From Promethearchaeota archaeon (GTDB lineage: Archaea; Asgardarchaeota; Lokiarchaeia; Sigynarchaeales; SOKP01): DNA of 64,000 bases. A model generated the notes under the pieces. It saw nothing but the letters and a program-made list of their open reading frames with translations. It was not told where the DNA came from and made no database searches. The stretch's first letter is position 1, and every line of letters starts with the position of its first letter. The DNA lies in the NCBI GenBank assembly GCA_013375495.1, contig JABXKC010000008.1:57148-121147 (forward strand), in the 5' to 3' direction. The position numbers and the translations under genes were made by a program. Shown here piece after piece: positions 16,189-24,634 of the stretch.

Positions 16189-17643
16189 ATGAATGAAACT
16201 AGTACTTTTACTGAATCTCTTGAAACAAGACATTCAAGATGGACTTTTCTTTCCAACGCTTTCGGTCTACTTTGCTCTACATTAATAGGTGCTATTCAAG
16301 GGTTTACGCTTTTCTATTATGAAGCAGTTGTTGGATTAGATGCAACAATAGTCGCTATCGCCATGTTTCTCTTTTTGGTGTATAATGCAGTGAATGACCC
16401 TATTTTCGGTTTTTTAATCGATCGGAATTTGAGATTTACGAGAAAATGGGGAAGACGATTTCCGTGGATCGTCATAGGCATCGTCCCTTGGGTCTTTTCT
16501 GTCTTTCTTCTCTTTTCAGTCCCAAATACTATCGATGGTTCTACGAATCCTGGGGCTGCTTTTGGGTGGCTATTACTAACATTGGCTTTACTTGACACCT
16601 TTGGCACGCTTGTGAATATTAATTACAAGACAATTCAAATAGAAAAATTTCGGACAGAGTACGAGCGTAATAGGTTCACAAAATATTATGCACCTCTCGA
16701 CATCTTAGCTATTATCCTTGGGATGTTATTACCTCCTCTTTTTACTGATATGATTCCTGGCGATGCAAGAGCCAGTTATAGCATGATGGCAGCGATACTC
16801 GCCGTAATAGCTCTTATTTTCGGTATTTTGTCTCTTCCGGGTAACCGTGAGGACAAAATTATGATTGATAGGCATTATTCACCCGAGTCTGTGAAGCGAA
16901 TGAATTTTTTTAAAGCCTTTAAAGAAGCTATAAAAACGAAGAGTTTCGTGGTATGGTTTATATTTGGAATATGTAATGGAATATGGATAGCCCTTGTCGT
17001 AACCAACATGTTGTATATAACAACTTTTGTCTTACAGGTTGGTGGCGATATGTTTCTTGTTATTTTAGGTTTAAATCTCGTAGGTACTTTGATATCTATT
17101 CCTATTTGGCTCAGGTATATCAGGAAAACAAACAATAATAAGAAAGCGTTCGTGGTTGCGGGTCTCTTATCATGTGTTGCGACATTTCCATTGACATTCT
17201 TTCAGGGCCTTATTGATATAATAATCATGGCATTCATTCTTGGTCTCGCCCAGGGAGGCTTAAACTCATACATATACACTATAGTCGGTCCGAGTGTGAC
17301 TGAGGATGTTATTGTTAAGATGGGAAAAAATCAAAAAGGAGTTCTCTTAGGGATTTCTGCAATGCTTCTTCGGCTTGTTGCATATATTGACGAGTTTATT
17401 ATTGCGGTCGTTCATGATACCACTGGGTTTATAGCAGGCAATGATAATTATGCGGATATGTTAGCAGCAGTTACACTTGCTGGTGGTGATATAAATTTAG
17501 TACTTATAGGTATTCGCCTTATCCAAGGTGTCATTCCAGGTGTGGTTTTACTCATAGGAGTTCTGGTTTTTTGGAAATTCTTCCCTATAACTCAAGAAAA
17601 GTTATTAAGTAATAAAGCTAAAATGAAGGAACTCGGATTCTAA
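16189..17643 (+). CDS. GPH/MelB-type sugar:cation symporter (MFS)
   Basis: A 484-residue, 12-helix transporter of the glycoside-pentoside-hexuronide:cation symporter family. The cytoplasmic loop after helix 2 carries the family motif N-D-P-I-F-G-x-L-I-D-R followed by G-R-R-F-P-W-I-V-I-G (about residues 65-100), and the interdomain loop is charged. By family it imports a glycoside or hexuronide with Na+ or H+. A beta-glucuronidase elsewhere in the window (39329) makes a glucuronide a plausible cargo, but this is inference. It is preceded by an A/T box and by the palindrome shared with the cassette at 21110, suggesting regulated expression. Confidence 0.9.
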   Translation: MNETSTFTESLETRHSRWTFLSNAFGLLCSTLIGAIQGFTLFYYEAVVGLDATIVAIAMFLFLVYNAVNDPIFGFLIDRNLRFTRKWGRRFPWIVIGIVPWVFSVFLLFSVPNTIDGSTNPGAAFGWLLLTLALLDTFGTLVNINYKTIQIEKFRTEYERNRFTKYYAPLDILAIILGMLLPPLFTDMIPGDARASYSMMAAILAVIALIFGILSLPGNREDKIMIDRHYSPESVKRMNFFKAFKEAIKTKSFVVWFIFGICNGIWIALVVTNMLYITTFVLQVGGDMFLVILGLNLVGTLISIPIWLRYIRKTNNNKKAFVVAGLLSCVATFPLTFFQGLIDIIIMAFILGLAQGGLNSYIYTIVGPSVTEDVIVKMGKNQKGVLLGISAMLLRLVAYIDEFIIAVVHDTTGFIAGNDNYADMLAAVTLAGGDINLVLIGIRLIQGVIPGVVLLIGVLVFWKFFPITQEKLLSNKAKMKELGF

Positions 17644-17758
17644 CAATTTAAATCTTATTTTTCTTTTTTTTTTTGCTTTTAGATTTGTTAAGTTTAACTT
17701 ATGTTATAGCTTTAGAAATCAATTAGAAATGAGCTGATAGTAGATTCATGAATTTCTT

Positions 17759-17959
17759 CTATGATTTGGAAAAAGATTCTTGAGTTGACTGAGCTTCTTC
17801 CTCCTTCTTTGGTTGTAATTCCATTATATCTTTCTTCAATTTAGTTAATGCATCACCTTTAAACGGATACAGTTTCATGGAAATTAGAGTAAATATTCCA
17901 CCAATGAAGATTATAAAGAAGTTAAAACGTAAAAGGCAAAAAAAGATATATAAATTCAA
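17759..17959 (-). pseudogene. C-terminal remnant of a second GPH symporter
   Basis: A 66-residue frame: one hydrophobic segment (about 5-27), then K-L-Y-P-F-K-G-D-A-L and an amphipathic tail ending in Lys/Glu. This matches the last helix and cytoplasmic tail of GPH/MelB symporters, including the Y-P-x-x-G-x-x-L signature. The rest of the transporter is absent upstream; the sequence runs straight into the next divergent promoter. It could be expressed as a single-span peptide, but a decayed transporter gene is more likely. It lies opposite and just downstream of an intact symporter gene of the same family. Confidence 0.5.
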
Positions 17960-18040
17960 ATTTTAATATTTTTAATAAAGCTAATTGAATTATAAATAGT
18001 AAAATAATAATAGTAATCTACGAATTAGCATGGTGATTTT

Positions 18041-19297
18041 TTGCATAATAAAGAAAAAAATGAATCATTTTTCAAAAAGAAGTCGATTGAGACAGAGGAA
18101 AATGACGAAGTAGCAATACAAGAAAAGGAAGCCAAAATTAGAGAGCTCTTCGTGAGGATGCTGGAGGATGCTGCAAAGTATGCAATGGAATATGAGTTTT
18201 ACGCAGAGGATATGAAGGATTACCACGAAATAGTGCAATGGAAGTTCGGTCCTATCAGAGGATATCAAATATTCGACGAGACAGAGTATTCATTCAAGAT
18301 CGACGAAGAAGCTGAAGACCCGACCTTGGTACTGGGGTGTAAAGATCTTGATCTGGCCTACCAGTTTCTCAACGACGAAATTGAGCATTGGCCGGCTCTC
18401 CTGATGACTAAGTTCTTTGTTGGTATAAAACGCCTCGACGGGACTTATAAGGAAAAGAGAATTGGAAAAGTAACTAGTTTTACCCCCGGCAATTCTCCTA
18501 GCTTGAGTACCGAAAAAGAAAATGCCCCCCCCAAGCAAAGAAAATTGTCTTCTCGCCTGTTGAGAATTCCCGTGTTTCGACCGATCATGGTGCGAACCAC
18601 AGATCCCGAGAACTCGAACGATGTTCGCATTCCAATCAATGAGTCCTTGGGCACGTACGAGAACCAGTCGATACCTCTTGCAGTTCTCGAATACTTCATA
18701 AACATGGCAAGCGACGTCTATATCTTCACTATGTGCCCGTGTCGTTCGATGGCCAATTGCGAGAATTATGACCAATCCATCGGATGCATGGCCCTGGGAA
18801 AGGGAGCCTTGAGGATGAATACCTTTGGAAGGATCGGTACTAAAGAAGAAGCATTGGAGCGTTCACGACGCGCTGTTGCTGCTGGTCTCCTGCCTTCTCT
18901 GGGGAGAGTCAAATCCGATACAATCGTCTATAGGGCTCTGCCTGAACAGGGCGATCTGATGCACATTTGCTTCTGTTGCCCTTGTTGCTGTGTCGAGGCG
19001 GGTGGCAAGGACTCGCCGATGTATCTGAGGGGGTGGCATCAAAAAATGGAGGGCGTGTCCGTCACGGTCAATGAGGCTCTCTGTAATGGATGCGAGCAAT
19101 GTCTCGAAGTGTGCATATACGGTGGAATGGAGGTCATCGACCACGTAGCCGTGATTAACCGGGAAGGCGAAGATCACTGCAAAGGCTGCGGGAGGTGCGA
19201 GAGGGTGTGCCCCACTGGAGCGATAACTATCACCATCGAGGAGGATGGTGTGGATAGGATGATTGCTCGCATAGAATCCTCCGTCGACGTCAGCTAG
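18041..19297 (+). CDS. SCP2-like/polyferredoxin protein, GC-rich copy
   Basis: 418 residues from TTG 18041, with GGTG five bases upstream; no ATG gives a sensible N-terminus. After a charged leader, residues about 40-150 resemble an SCP2-type fold (W-K-F-G-P-I-R-G-Y-Q-I-F, then D-L-D-L-A-Y-Q-F-L). A Cys-rich middle has C-P-C-R-x5-C and C-F-C-C-P-C-C-C. The last 80 residues are a two-cluster ferredoxin (C-x2-C-x2-C-x3-C twice). It probably transfers electrons to or from a bound hydrophobic substrate. G+C is close to one half by eye, against about one third in the paralog at 19610, and the change ends abruptly near 19350. This suggests recent transfer. Confidence 0.85.
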   Translation: MHNKEKNESFFKKKSIETEENDEVAIQEKEAKIRELFVRMLEDAAKYAMEYEFYAEDMKDYHEIVQWKFGPIRGYQIFDETEYSFKIDEEAEDPTLVLGCKDLDLAYQFLNDEIEHWPALLMTKFFVGIKRLDGTYKEKRIGKVTSFTPGNSPSLSTEKENAPPKQRKLSSRLLRIPVFRPIMVRTTDPENSNDVRIPINESLGTYENQSIPLAVLEYFINMASDVYIFTMCPCRSMANCENYDQSIGCMALGKGALRMNTFGRIGTKEEALERSRRAVAAGLLPSLGRVKSDTIVYRALPEQGDLMHICFCCPCCCVEAGGKDSPMYLRGWHQKMEGVSVTVNEALCNGCEQCLEVCIYGGMEVIDHVAVINREGEDHCKGCGRCERVCPTGAITITIEEDGVDRMIARIESSVDVS

Positions 19298-19353
19298 GGG
19301 ATGCCAGGTTGTCGGCGGGTTCACGTCTCATCACGGGACTCCGAGAAGTGAAA

Positions 19354-19368
19354 TTTTTTTTTTTTTTT
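19354..19368 (+). terminator. Oligo-T terminator
   Basis: A run of 15 T residues about 55 bases after the stop of the GC-rich ferredoxin gene. Archaeal RNA polymerases terminate at such runs. It also marks the point where base composition returns to AT-rich. Confidence 0.55.
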
Positions 19369-19404
19369 AATAAATTATGAGAATTAGATAATGAAGGTGT
19401 AGCC

Positions 19405-19482
19405 ATGCAAGAATTAGAAATTCTATTTAAAAATATGATGAGCGAATTAGATGGCTTTATTCAAAGTCAGAAGGATAAATAA
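19405..19482 (+). pseudogene. N-terminal remnant of a third paralog (25 codons)
   Basis: A short ORF (ATG 19405, stop 19480-19482) with AAGGTG ahead of it. Its product, M-Q-E-L-E-I-L-F-K-N-M-M-S-E-L ..., resembles the first 20 residues of the two flanking SCP2/ferredoxin proteins (E-S-L-F-K-K-M-L-K-E-T; R-E-L-F-V-R-M-L-E-D-A). It is too short to be a functional homolog. It may be the stub left when a native copy was replaced or deleted. Confidence 0.35.
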
Positions 19483-19609
19483 TCCTCGACTAGATTCTGC
19501 GTTTTATCAATAATCAAATAAAAATAGCATATATGCTTAAGAAATAAATTTTTTAATGTCCCTACCATATTATTAATTAATTTCAATTAGGAATAAGCAA
19601 GGTGTTATA

Positions 19610-20782
19610 ATGGTAAAAAAGAGAGTTGAGATTGAATCTTTGTTTAAAAAAATGCTGAAAGAAACTGAGGAAAACGCTCCAAATGACCCAATTTATCAGG
19701 AGGATATCAAAACTACTGGAACTCTTAAAGTTCAGTGGAAAATCTCTGCAGTCCTTGGATACCAAATCTTCGAGCAAGATAAAGTCTCCTATAAATTCGG
19801 AGAAAAATTAGATAAACCCGATATATCGTTAGTTATTAGAGATAGCGAGATAGCGATTCCATTCTTAAAAGGAGAACTCTTTGAGTTTGATTACGGCCCG
19901 GCTTATGGTGGTAATTTTAAAATCAATCAAACAATCGGATGGAAAGAGATTGAAAAAGAAACGGGTAAAAAAAACGCTAGGATAAATAAACCGTTCCTGA
20001 CTGCTCGATTTAACAAAGAAAAAGAGTTCCATCCTTATGTCCTTTCAAAAATACCTATTTTTAGAAAACTTGTAACGCAGCGAGTATCAGAAAATGATTT
20101 TGGAGCATTTATACCTATCAATAAAGCTCTTGGAACATATAAAAGTCAAGTCATTCCTCTTAAGGTTTTTAAGCATTTTATTGATAAAGCGAGTAATATT
20201 GTCAAGATGAACGACTGTCCTTGTAGAGCATATCATGAATGTAAAGATCACAATCGTGATCTAGGTTGCATGCACATGGGTAATGATACGTTAAATTTCC
20301 CTTCACCCCATTTCAGGAGTAATGTTATTTCGAAAGAGGAAGCCTTAGAACACGTGAAACTTTGTATTGAGGACGGCTTAATTCCATTACTTGGAAGAGC
20401 AATGGATGAAGCTGAGGGATTTGGAATTCCAGATACAGGACATTTTCTTTCGATGTGTTTTTGCTGTCCATGTTGCTGTATAGATGGTATTATCGTACAA
20501 AATGCCTCAAAAGGTGTTACGACGATTTTTAAAAGGATGGATGGTATCACTGTGAAAGTTGACGAAGACCTTTGCGTTGGTTGTGAAGAATGTCTAGAGG
20601 TTTGTGTCTTTAATGGAATGGAGATGATTGATAGCAAGGCTGTAGTGAACCAAGACAACTGCTTAGGTTGTGGCAGATGTGAAAGCACTTGCCCTAACGA
20701 AGCAATCTCAATAACCATTACTGATCTTAGTTACGTCGACAAATTGATTAAAAAATTAGAAGCTCATGTTGACGTAAGCTGA
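19610..20782 (+). CDS. SCP2-like/polyferredoxin protein, AT-rich copy
   Basis: 390 residues, ATG 19610 with GGTG five bases upstream. Same architecture as the protein at 18041. An SCP2-like N-terminal domain carries W-K-I-S-A-V-L-G-Y-Q-I-F and I-A-I-P-F-L-K-G-E-L. The central cysteine motifs are C-P-C-R-x5-C and C-F-C-C-P-C-C-C. The C-terminal two-[4Fe-4S] ferredoxin reads C-V-G-C-E-E-C-L-E-V-C and C-L-G-C-G-R-C-E-S-T-C-P. It is cytoplasmic. Codon use matches the neighbours, so this is the resident copy. The SCP2 genes and FAD oxidases that follow suggest a common redox pathway acting on a lipid-like or acyl substrate; this is inferred from context. Confidence 0.88.
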   Translation: MVKKRVEIESLFKKMLKETEENAPNDPIYQEDIKTTGTLKVQWKISAVLGYQIFEQDKVSYKFGEKLDKPDISLVIRDSEIAIPFLKGELFEFDYGPAYGGNFKINQTIGWKEIEKETGKKNARINKPFLTARFNKEKEFHPYVLSKIPIFRKLVTQRVSENDFGAFIPINKALGTYKSQVIPLKVFKHFIDKASNIVKMNDCPCRAYHECKDHNRDLGCMHMGNDTLNFPSPHFRSNVISKEEALEHVKLCIEDGLIPLLGRAMDEAEGFGIPDTGHFLSMCFCCPCCCIDGIIVQNASKGVTTIFKRMDGITVKVDEDLCVGCEECLEVCVFNGMEMIDSKAVVNQDNCLGCGRCESTCPNEAISITITDLSYVDKLIKKLEAHVDVS

Positions 20783-21109
20783 TTTGCCCAAAATTACGGA
20801 TTAAATATTATTTAGGGTTTAGAATCTCATGTTGCAGTTTCTTAATTCATTATATCAGCTACAATCTCTACATTTTATTAGGAGCTCTTGGAGTAATAAC
20901 CACTCTTCTTCTCCGAAAACGCCTGAAATCCTAATTAAATTTCTTTTTTCTTTTAAATTAATATAAATTCCATAAATTAAGGGATAATTATTATTTTTAC
21001 GCGTTTTATTTTTTTAATATTTTTTATAATTCCTTATGCGAATGTTATTTAAATTTTGAAATTTAACATACTCCTATATATTAAAAAAAATAATTTTTAG
21101 GTTATATTC
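20783..21109. other. Intergenic region with promoter of the SCP2/FAD-oxidase cassette
   Basis: 327 bases without an ORF. It holds the second copy of the palindrome (21050-21065), an A/T-rich box (CTCCTATATATTAAA, about 21071-21085) close before the ATG at 21110, and several T-runs that could end transcription from 19610. No RNA structure recognised. Confidence 0.5.
21050..21065. promoter_or_regulatory. Palindromic putative operator, copy 2
   Basis: The same TAAATTTTGAAATTTA palindrome as at 16073-16088, within a 21-base perfect match. It lies 44 bases before the first gene of the cassette, next to a TATA-like sequence, a position suited to control of initiation. Confidence 0.5.
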
Positions 21110-21532
21110 ATGATTTCAATTCAAAAGGGGGAAGATTTGCTCTCAATTACCTTAAGTACTATTTTAAACTATAGGAAGGACGAACCCAAATTTCAGAAAC
21201 TTGTCATAGACTGGAACAAGAAGATACATGTTGAAATTGAAGATTTCTATTTAATCGAAGTTATATTTAATCACAACGAAATAAGATTTAAAGTGAACGA
21301 TATCGATAAAAAACCAGATCTGAAAGTTAAATTGAACATTTACACTTTTTTAGATCTAGCTTATGGAAGAATTGGTCCTTTAAAAGCCGTCTTTCAACGA
21401 AAAATAAGAATTAAGGGTTTGTTCAAACTAGGAATACTTTTAAAATTTATAAAAATTTTTCTGAAAAGTATGCAGATGGTCGCTTCAGACCCTAACGAGA
21501 ATTATTACGAATTAAATAAAGAAATTAGGTAA
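21110..21532 (+). CDS. SCP2-like protein (cassette copy 1)
   Basis: 140 residues, about one SCP2 (sterol carrier protein 2-like) domain, a fold that makes a hydrophobic tunnel for lipids or acyl-CoA. Signals are the W-N-K-K-I-H-V-E-I-E opening, P-D-L-K-V-K-L, the central F-L-D-L-A-Y-G-R-I-G-P-L-K-A-V and the K-I-R-I-K-G-L strand. It has no cysteine motif or membrane segment. It heads a plus-strand operon and is followed 18 bases later by an FAD oxidase. A near copy precedes the second FAD oxidase at 24202, so the pair was duplicated as a unit. The ligand is not predictable. Confidence 0.85.
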   Translation: MISIQKGEDLLSITLSTILNYRKDEPKFQKLVIDWNKKIHVEIEDFYLIEVIFNHNEIRFKVNDIDKKPDLKVKLNIYTFLDLAYGRIGPLKAVFQRKIRIKGLFKLGILLKFIKIFLKSMQMVASDPNENYYELNKEIR

Positions 21533-21550
21533 GATGGTGAAAGAAAACAT

Positions 21551-23026
21551 ATGACTGAAACAAAGCAAAGAAATGTGTACGAAAAAATTAGTAAAGAGGA
21601 AGTGTTTAAAAAATTAGAGGGAATATTTGGAACTAAGAACGTAACAGATAAACCTGTAGATTTATATCCTTATTCGTACGATATGACCGAATGTGAGCCC
21701 CACATGCCTGATTTCGTAGTTATTTCTGAAAATACGGAACAATTAATCGAATTAGTGAAATTTTGTAACCAAAATTCAATTCCAATTGTACCTTACATAT
21801 CGGGAAATAATGTAGGTGGTCTAACTATCCCAGAACAAGGGGGTGTGGTCGTTGATTTTGGTAAAAAAATGAATAAAATTCTTCACATCAACGAAAATAT
21901 GATGTTTGCTCTCTTAGAACCAGGAGTTACTTTCGGAGACTTAAAAAAACATCTAGATCAAAATTATCCCCACTTAAGGTATAGTTACCCATTCGCCCCA
22001 CCTTACGCTGGAGCAGTTGGAAATGTCATTCTGAGCGGTATGAACAATCTCTCGTGCAAACTTGGTTCAATGGGGGATTCTATCAATGGACTAGAAGTTA
22101 TAACCGCTGACGGAGAACTTATCCGAATTGGATCCTGTTTTTACGGAAAAGACAAAGCTGATAACGATAGTTGGTGGAGTAGGTATCCGATGCCCGATTT
22201 AATGGGATTATTTATAAACTGGCAAGGAATGACGGGGTTAGTTACTAAGTGTGCTGTTCAATTATGGCCAAATCCCCCACTTAAAAAAACCTATCTTGGA
22301 ATTGTCTTTGGTTTACCTGATATTGCCCCGGTTATGAGAGAGGTTGGAAGAACGGAAGTTGTAGACGACATTTCAGCTGTAAGTATAGAAGTTGTAAAGA
22401 TGACAGCAGAACTTCCTGAACCGAAAAAAATACCTGGTGAACCCGACTTTGCTGCTCTCTTTTCTATCTCAGGGAAAACAGAAAGTTTGTTTAGAGCTAA
22501 AGAGGAATATTTAAAATTAACTATAGAAAATCTGAAGAAACAAGGGATTAAAGTTCTACTAGTAGATGTTGACGAATTTAGCAAGCTATTTAGTTTAAGA
22601 GTAAGATGTCACTTAGATTTACCCGCAGTAATTCTATCGTTAGTTGAATATTCTGGTCTCACATGGTTTGGATCCTATGCTCCAACGCATAAACTCGAAG
22701 ATTTAATACCTAAGGTGAACAATTTATTTTTAAAATACAAAGTTCCTCCATTTATTTACATGAAAATAATGAAGCATTCTCATTACGGAATTTTTCGCCC
22801 AATCCTACGATACAATAAATACAAAGACGAGGATAAAATCCATAACCTATTAAACGAAATTGCAGAATATTGTATTTCTGAAGGCTGCATTCCTTATAAA
22901 ACGCCAATTTGGATGACAGAAAAAATGCGTGAAATTATAAATCCGGGGTGGTTACACCTGTTTGAAAAAATTAAAAAGTGCGTAGATCCTAATAACATAT
23001 TTAATCCCGGAAGGTGGAACACGTAA
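21551..23026 (+). CDS. FAD-dependent oxidase/dehydrogenase, VAO/PCMH family (copy 1)
   Basis: 491 residues with the FAD-binding-4 domain at about 50-230 (P-D-F-V-V-I-S-E-N, then V-P-Y-I-S-G-N-N-V-G-G-L and L-L-E-P-G-V-T). The substrate-binding C-terminal part ends in the family motif D-P-N-N-I-F-N-P-G-R. This is the fold of glycolate/D-lactate dehydrogenase (GlcD), 4-cresol dehydrogenase and alkyldihydroxyacetone-phosphate synthase. The stretch P-M-P-D-L-M-G-L-F-x5-G-M-T-G-L-V-T-K is most like the GlcD and vanillyl-alcohol-oxidase branches. Electrons probably leave through the CCG iron-sulfur protein at 26111. Substrate unknown; the paired SCP2 protein suggests a hydrophobic one. Confidence 0.88.
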   Translation: MTETKQRNVYEKISKEEVFKKLEGIFGTKNVTDKPVDLYPYSYDMTECEPHMPDFVVISENTEQLIELVKFCNQNSIPIVPYISGNNVGGLTIPEQGGVVVDFGKKMNKILHINENMMFALLEPGVTFGDLKKHLDQNYPHLRYSYPFAPPYAGAVGNVILSGMNNLSCKLGSMGDSINGLEVITADGELIRIGSCFYGKDKADNDSWWSRYPMPDLMGLFINWQGMTGLVTKCAVQLWPNPPLKKTYLGIVFGLPDIAPVMREVGRTEVVDDISAVSIEVVKMTAELPEPKKIPGEPDFAALFSISGKTESLFRAKEEYLKLTIENLKKQGIKVLLVDVDEFSKLFSLRVRCHLDLPAVILSLVEYSGLTWFGSYAPTHKLEDLIPKVNNLFLKYKVPPFIYMKIMKHSHYGIFRPILRYNKYKDEDKIHNLLNEIAEYCISEGCIPYKTPIWMTEKMREIINPGWLHLFEKIKKCVDPNNIFNPGRWNT

Positions 23027-23099
23027 ATATTAGAATTATTGGTTTAAAAATTACTTTTAAAAATATTGTTAATTTATTCAAATAAAGGTGATATATTAA

Positions 23100-24131
23100 A
23101 TGATAGAAACAAATATAACAAAAATGTTTGGGATAAAACATCCTATTTTTAGCGCTCCTATGGGTCCCTTTTTTACCCGTGATTTAGCTCTTGCTGTCAG
23201 TGAGGCTGGTGGCTTAGGAGTGTTATCAAACGTTAATATAGTTGGCACAGACCCCGTTGACGAGCACAAGGCAAGTATTGAATATATGATTGAACATACA
23301 GATAAACCATTCGGTCTTAATATCCTTACTTCTCGGAATAATCCTGGAGTCAAACAAATGGTTAGATCATTACCAAAGATAGTAAATAGTAATGTAAGAA
23401 TGCGCGATCAGTGTAAATATTGGCTAACTTCGGCGGGTTCGTCAAGATTTCTACCACAATCTAAATACTTTCAGGAATTACGTGAGAACTCAGAAGTTAA
23501 ACACTTTCACGTAGCCCCAGCTGTGTGGTTAGCTCAGAAGTGTGTGGATGCAAAAGTAGATGGAATAGTGGTGACTGGAACTGAAGGTGGAGGGCACCAA
23601 TCGTATGAGAGAGTCAGTACTCTTGTTTTGCTTCAACAAATTAATGAGAAATTCCCTGATTTACCAAAAATAGCTTGTGGGGGTTTTGTCACTGGTGAGT
23701 CTTTAGCTGCCGCTCTTTCCTTAGGGGCAGGAGCAATAGCAATGGGATCAAGATTTATAGCTTCTAAACAGAGTGAATTTCACGAAAAATACAAAGCATT
23801 AATTCCACCTGGAAAACCGCAAGATACGGGGCTCTACACAGGATCTTTTGGTCCTATTCGCTTGTATAAAAACGATTATGCTTTAGCACATCCAGCACCT
23901 AGCAGTAAAGAAGAAATGATCGCTTACGAAGAATCTATAACTCCAGAACAAAGAGTAAAAGACTTAGGCGCCTATGATAGAGTGTATAATGGAGATATAG
24001 ATACTGGAGCTGTCCTACTTGGTCAGTCAATAGGAATTATTGATAGCATTGATGATGTAAATGATATAATCAAAAGAATTATTTCTCAAGCTGAAACTGT
24101 TATTAGAAGAAATAATTCTATGTTGAAATAG
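23100..24131 (+). CDS. Nitronate monooxygenase/FabK-like FMN enzyme
   Basis: A 343-residue TIM-barrel flavoprotein of the 2-nitropropane-dioxygenase family. Typical motifs are P-I-F-S-A-P-M-G near the start, A-V-S-E-A-G-G-L-G-V-L-S-N (about 31-43), T-G-T-E-G-G-G-H (active-site His region, about 160-167) and the phosphate-binding end A-L-S-L-G-A-G-A-I-A-M-G-S-R-F. The family includes nitronate monooxygenases and FabK-type enoyl reductases. It sits between the two SCP2/FAD-oxidase pairs, preceded by GGTG nine bases from the ATG. In an anaerobe an enoyl- or nitro-reductase-like role is more plausible than oxygenation. Confidence 0.87.
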   Translation: MIETNITKMFGIKHPIFSAPMGPFFTRDLALAVSEAGGLGVLSNVNIVGTDPVDEHKASIEYMIEHTDKPFGLNILTSRNNPGVKQMVRSLPKIVNSNVRMRDQCKYWLTSAGSSRFLPQSKYFQELRENSEVKHFHVAPAVWLAQKCVDAKVDGIVVTGTEGGGHQSYERVSTLVLLQQINEKFPDLPKIACGGFVTGESLAAALSLGAGAIAMGSRFIASKQSEFHEKYKALIPPGKPQDTGLYTGSFGPIRLYKNDYALAHPAPSSKEEMIAYEESITPEQRVKDLGAYDRVYNGDIDTGAVLLGQSIGIIDSIDDVNDIIKRIISQAETVIRRNNSMLK

Positions 24132-24201
24132 AATCAAAAATATATCAAAAACAAACAAATTTTTTTTTATTAAATTGAAAGAATAGTTAATTTGATGATT
24201 T

Positions 24202-24624
24202 ATGATAAATATAGAATTTCCAGATGATTTAATATCCCTATCACTACATAATGTTTTTAAGCCTAGAGTAAATGATAGGAAATTTATTAAACACGCAAAA
24301 GATTGGAATAAGAAAATCGTGCTTCATATTGAACCATTCTATCCTGTAACAGTAATATTTGAAGGAGAAAACATTAGATTTGAAATGAGAGAGTATCCAG
24401 AACCTGATTTAAAAGTAAGGATCCATGTTAATACGATGCTTGATATCGCTAACGATAGATTAAATCCTTTTTACGCTATAGAAGAAGGGAAAATGGAAAT
24501 TGATGGATTAGGTGAAGATAGCGAAAAAATAATGCGGTTTTATAATATTTTTGTAGTCTCTATGCAGATGATTGCACAAGAACCTAATGTAAATTACTTC
24601 GAATTAAATAAGGATACGAGGTGA
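24202..24624 (+). CDS. SCP2-like protein (cassette copy 2)
   Basis: 140 residues, same length and plan as the protein at 21110: W-N-K-K-I-V-L-H-I-E near residue 35, P-D-L-K-V-R-I-H-V, and an M-L-D-I-A-N-D-R-L-N-P segment. Both end in Q-M-[VI]-A-x-[DE]-P-N-x-N-Y-[YF]-E-L-N-K-[ED]-x-R. The conserved end is notable because it abuts the FAD oxidase and may be its docking tail. The oxidase gene follows after ten bases. It is more diverged from copy 1 than the oxidases are from each other. Confidence 0.85.
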   Translation: MINIEFPDDLISLSLHNVFKPRVNDRKFIKHAKDWNKKIVLHIEPFYPVTVIFEGENIRFEMREYPEPDLKVRIHVNTMLDIANDRLNPFYAIEEGKMEIDGLGEDSEKIMRFYNIFVVSMQMIAQEPNVNYFELNKDTR

Positions 24625-24634
24625 AATTACTAAA

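Noticed and set aside
18863..19324. 153-codon minus-strand frame opposite the GC-rich ferredoxin
   Set aside because: It is the mirror of a clear ferredoxin gene with cysteine motifs; the long frame follows from GC-rich codon bias.
20248..20718. 156-codon minus-strand frame inside the second ferredoxin gene
   Set aside because: Mirror of the cysteine-rich domain; low-complexity Ser/Pro/His composition.
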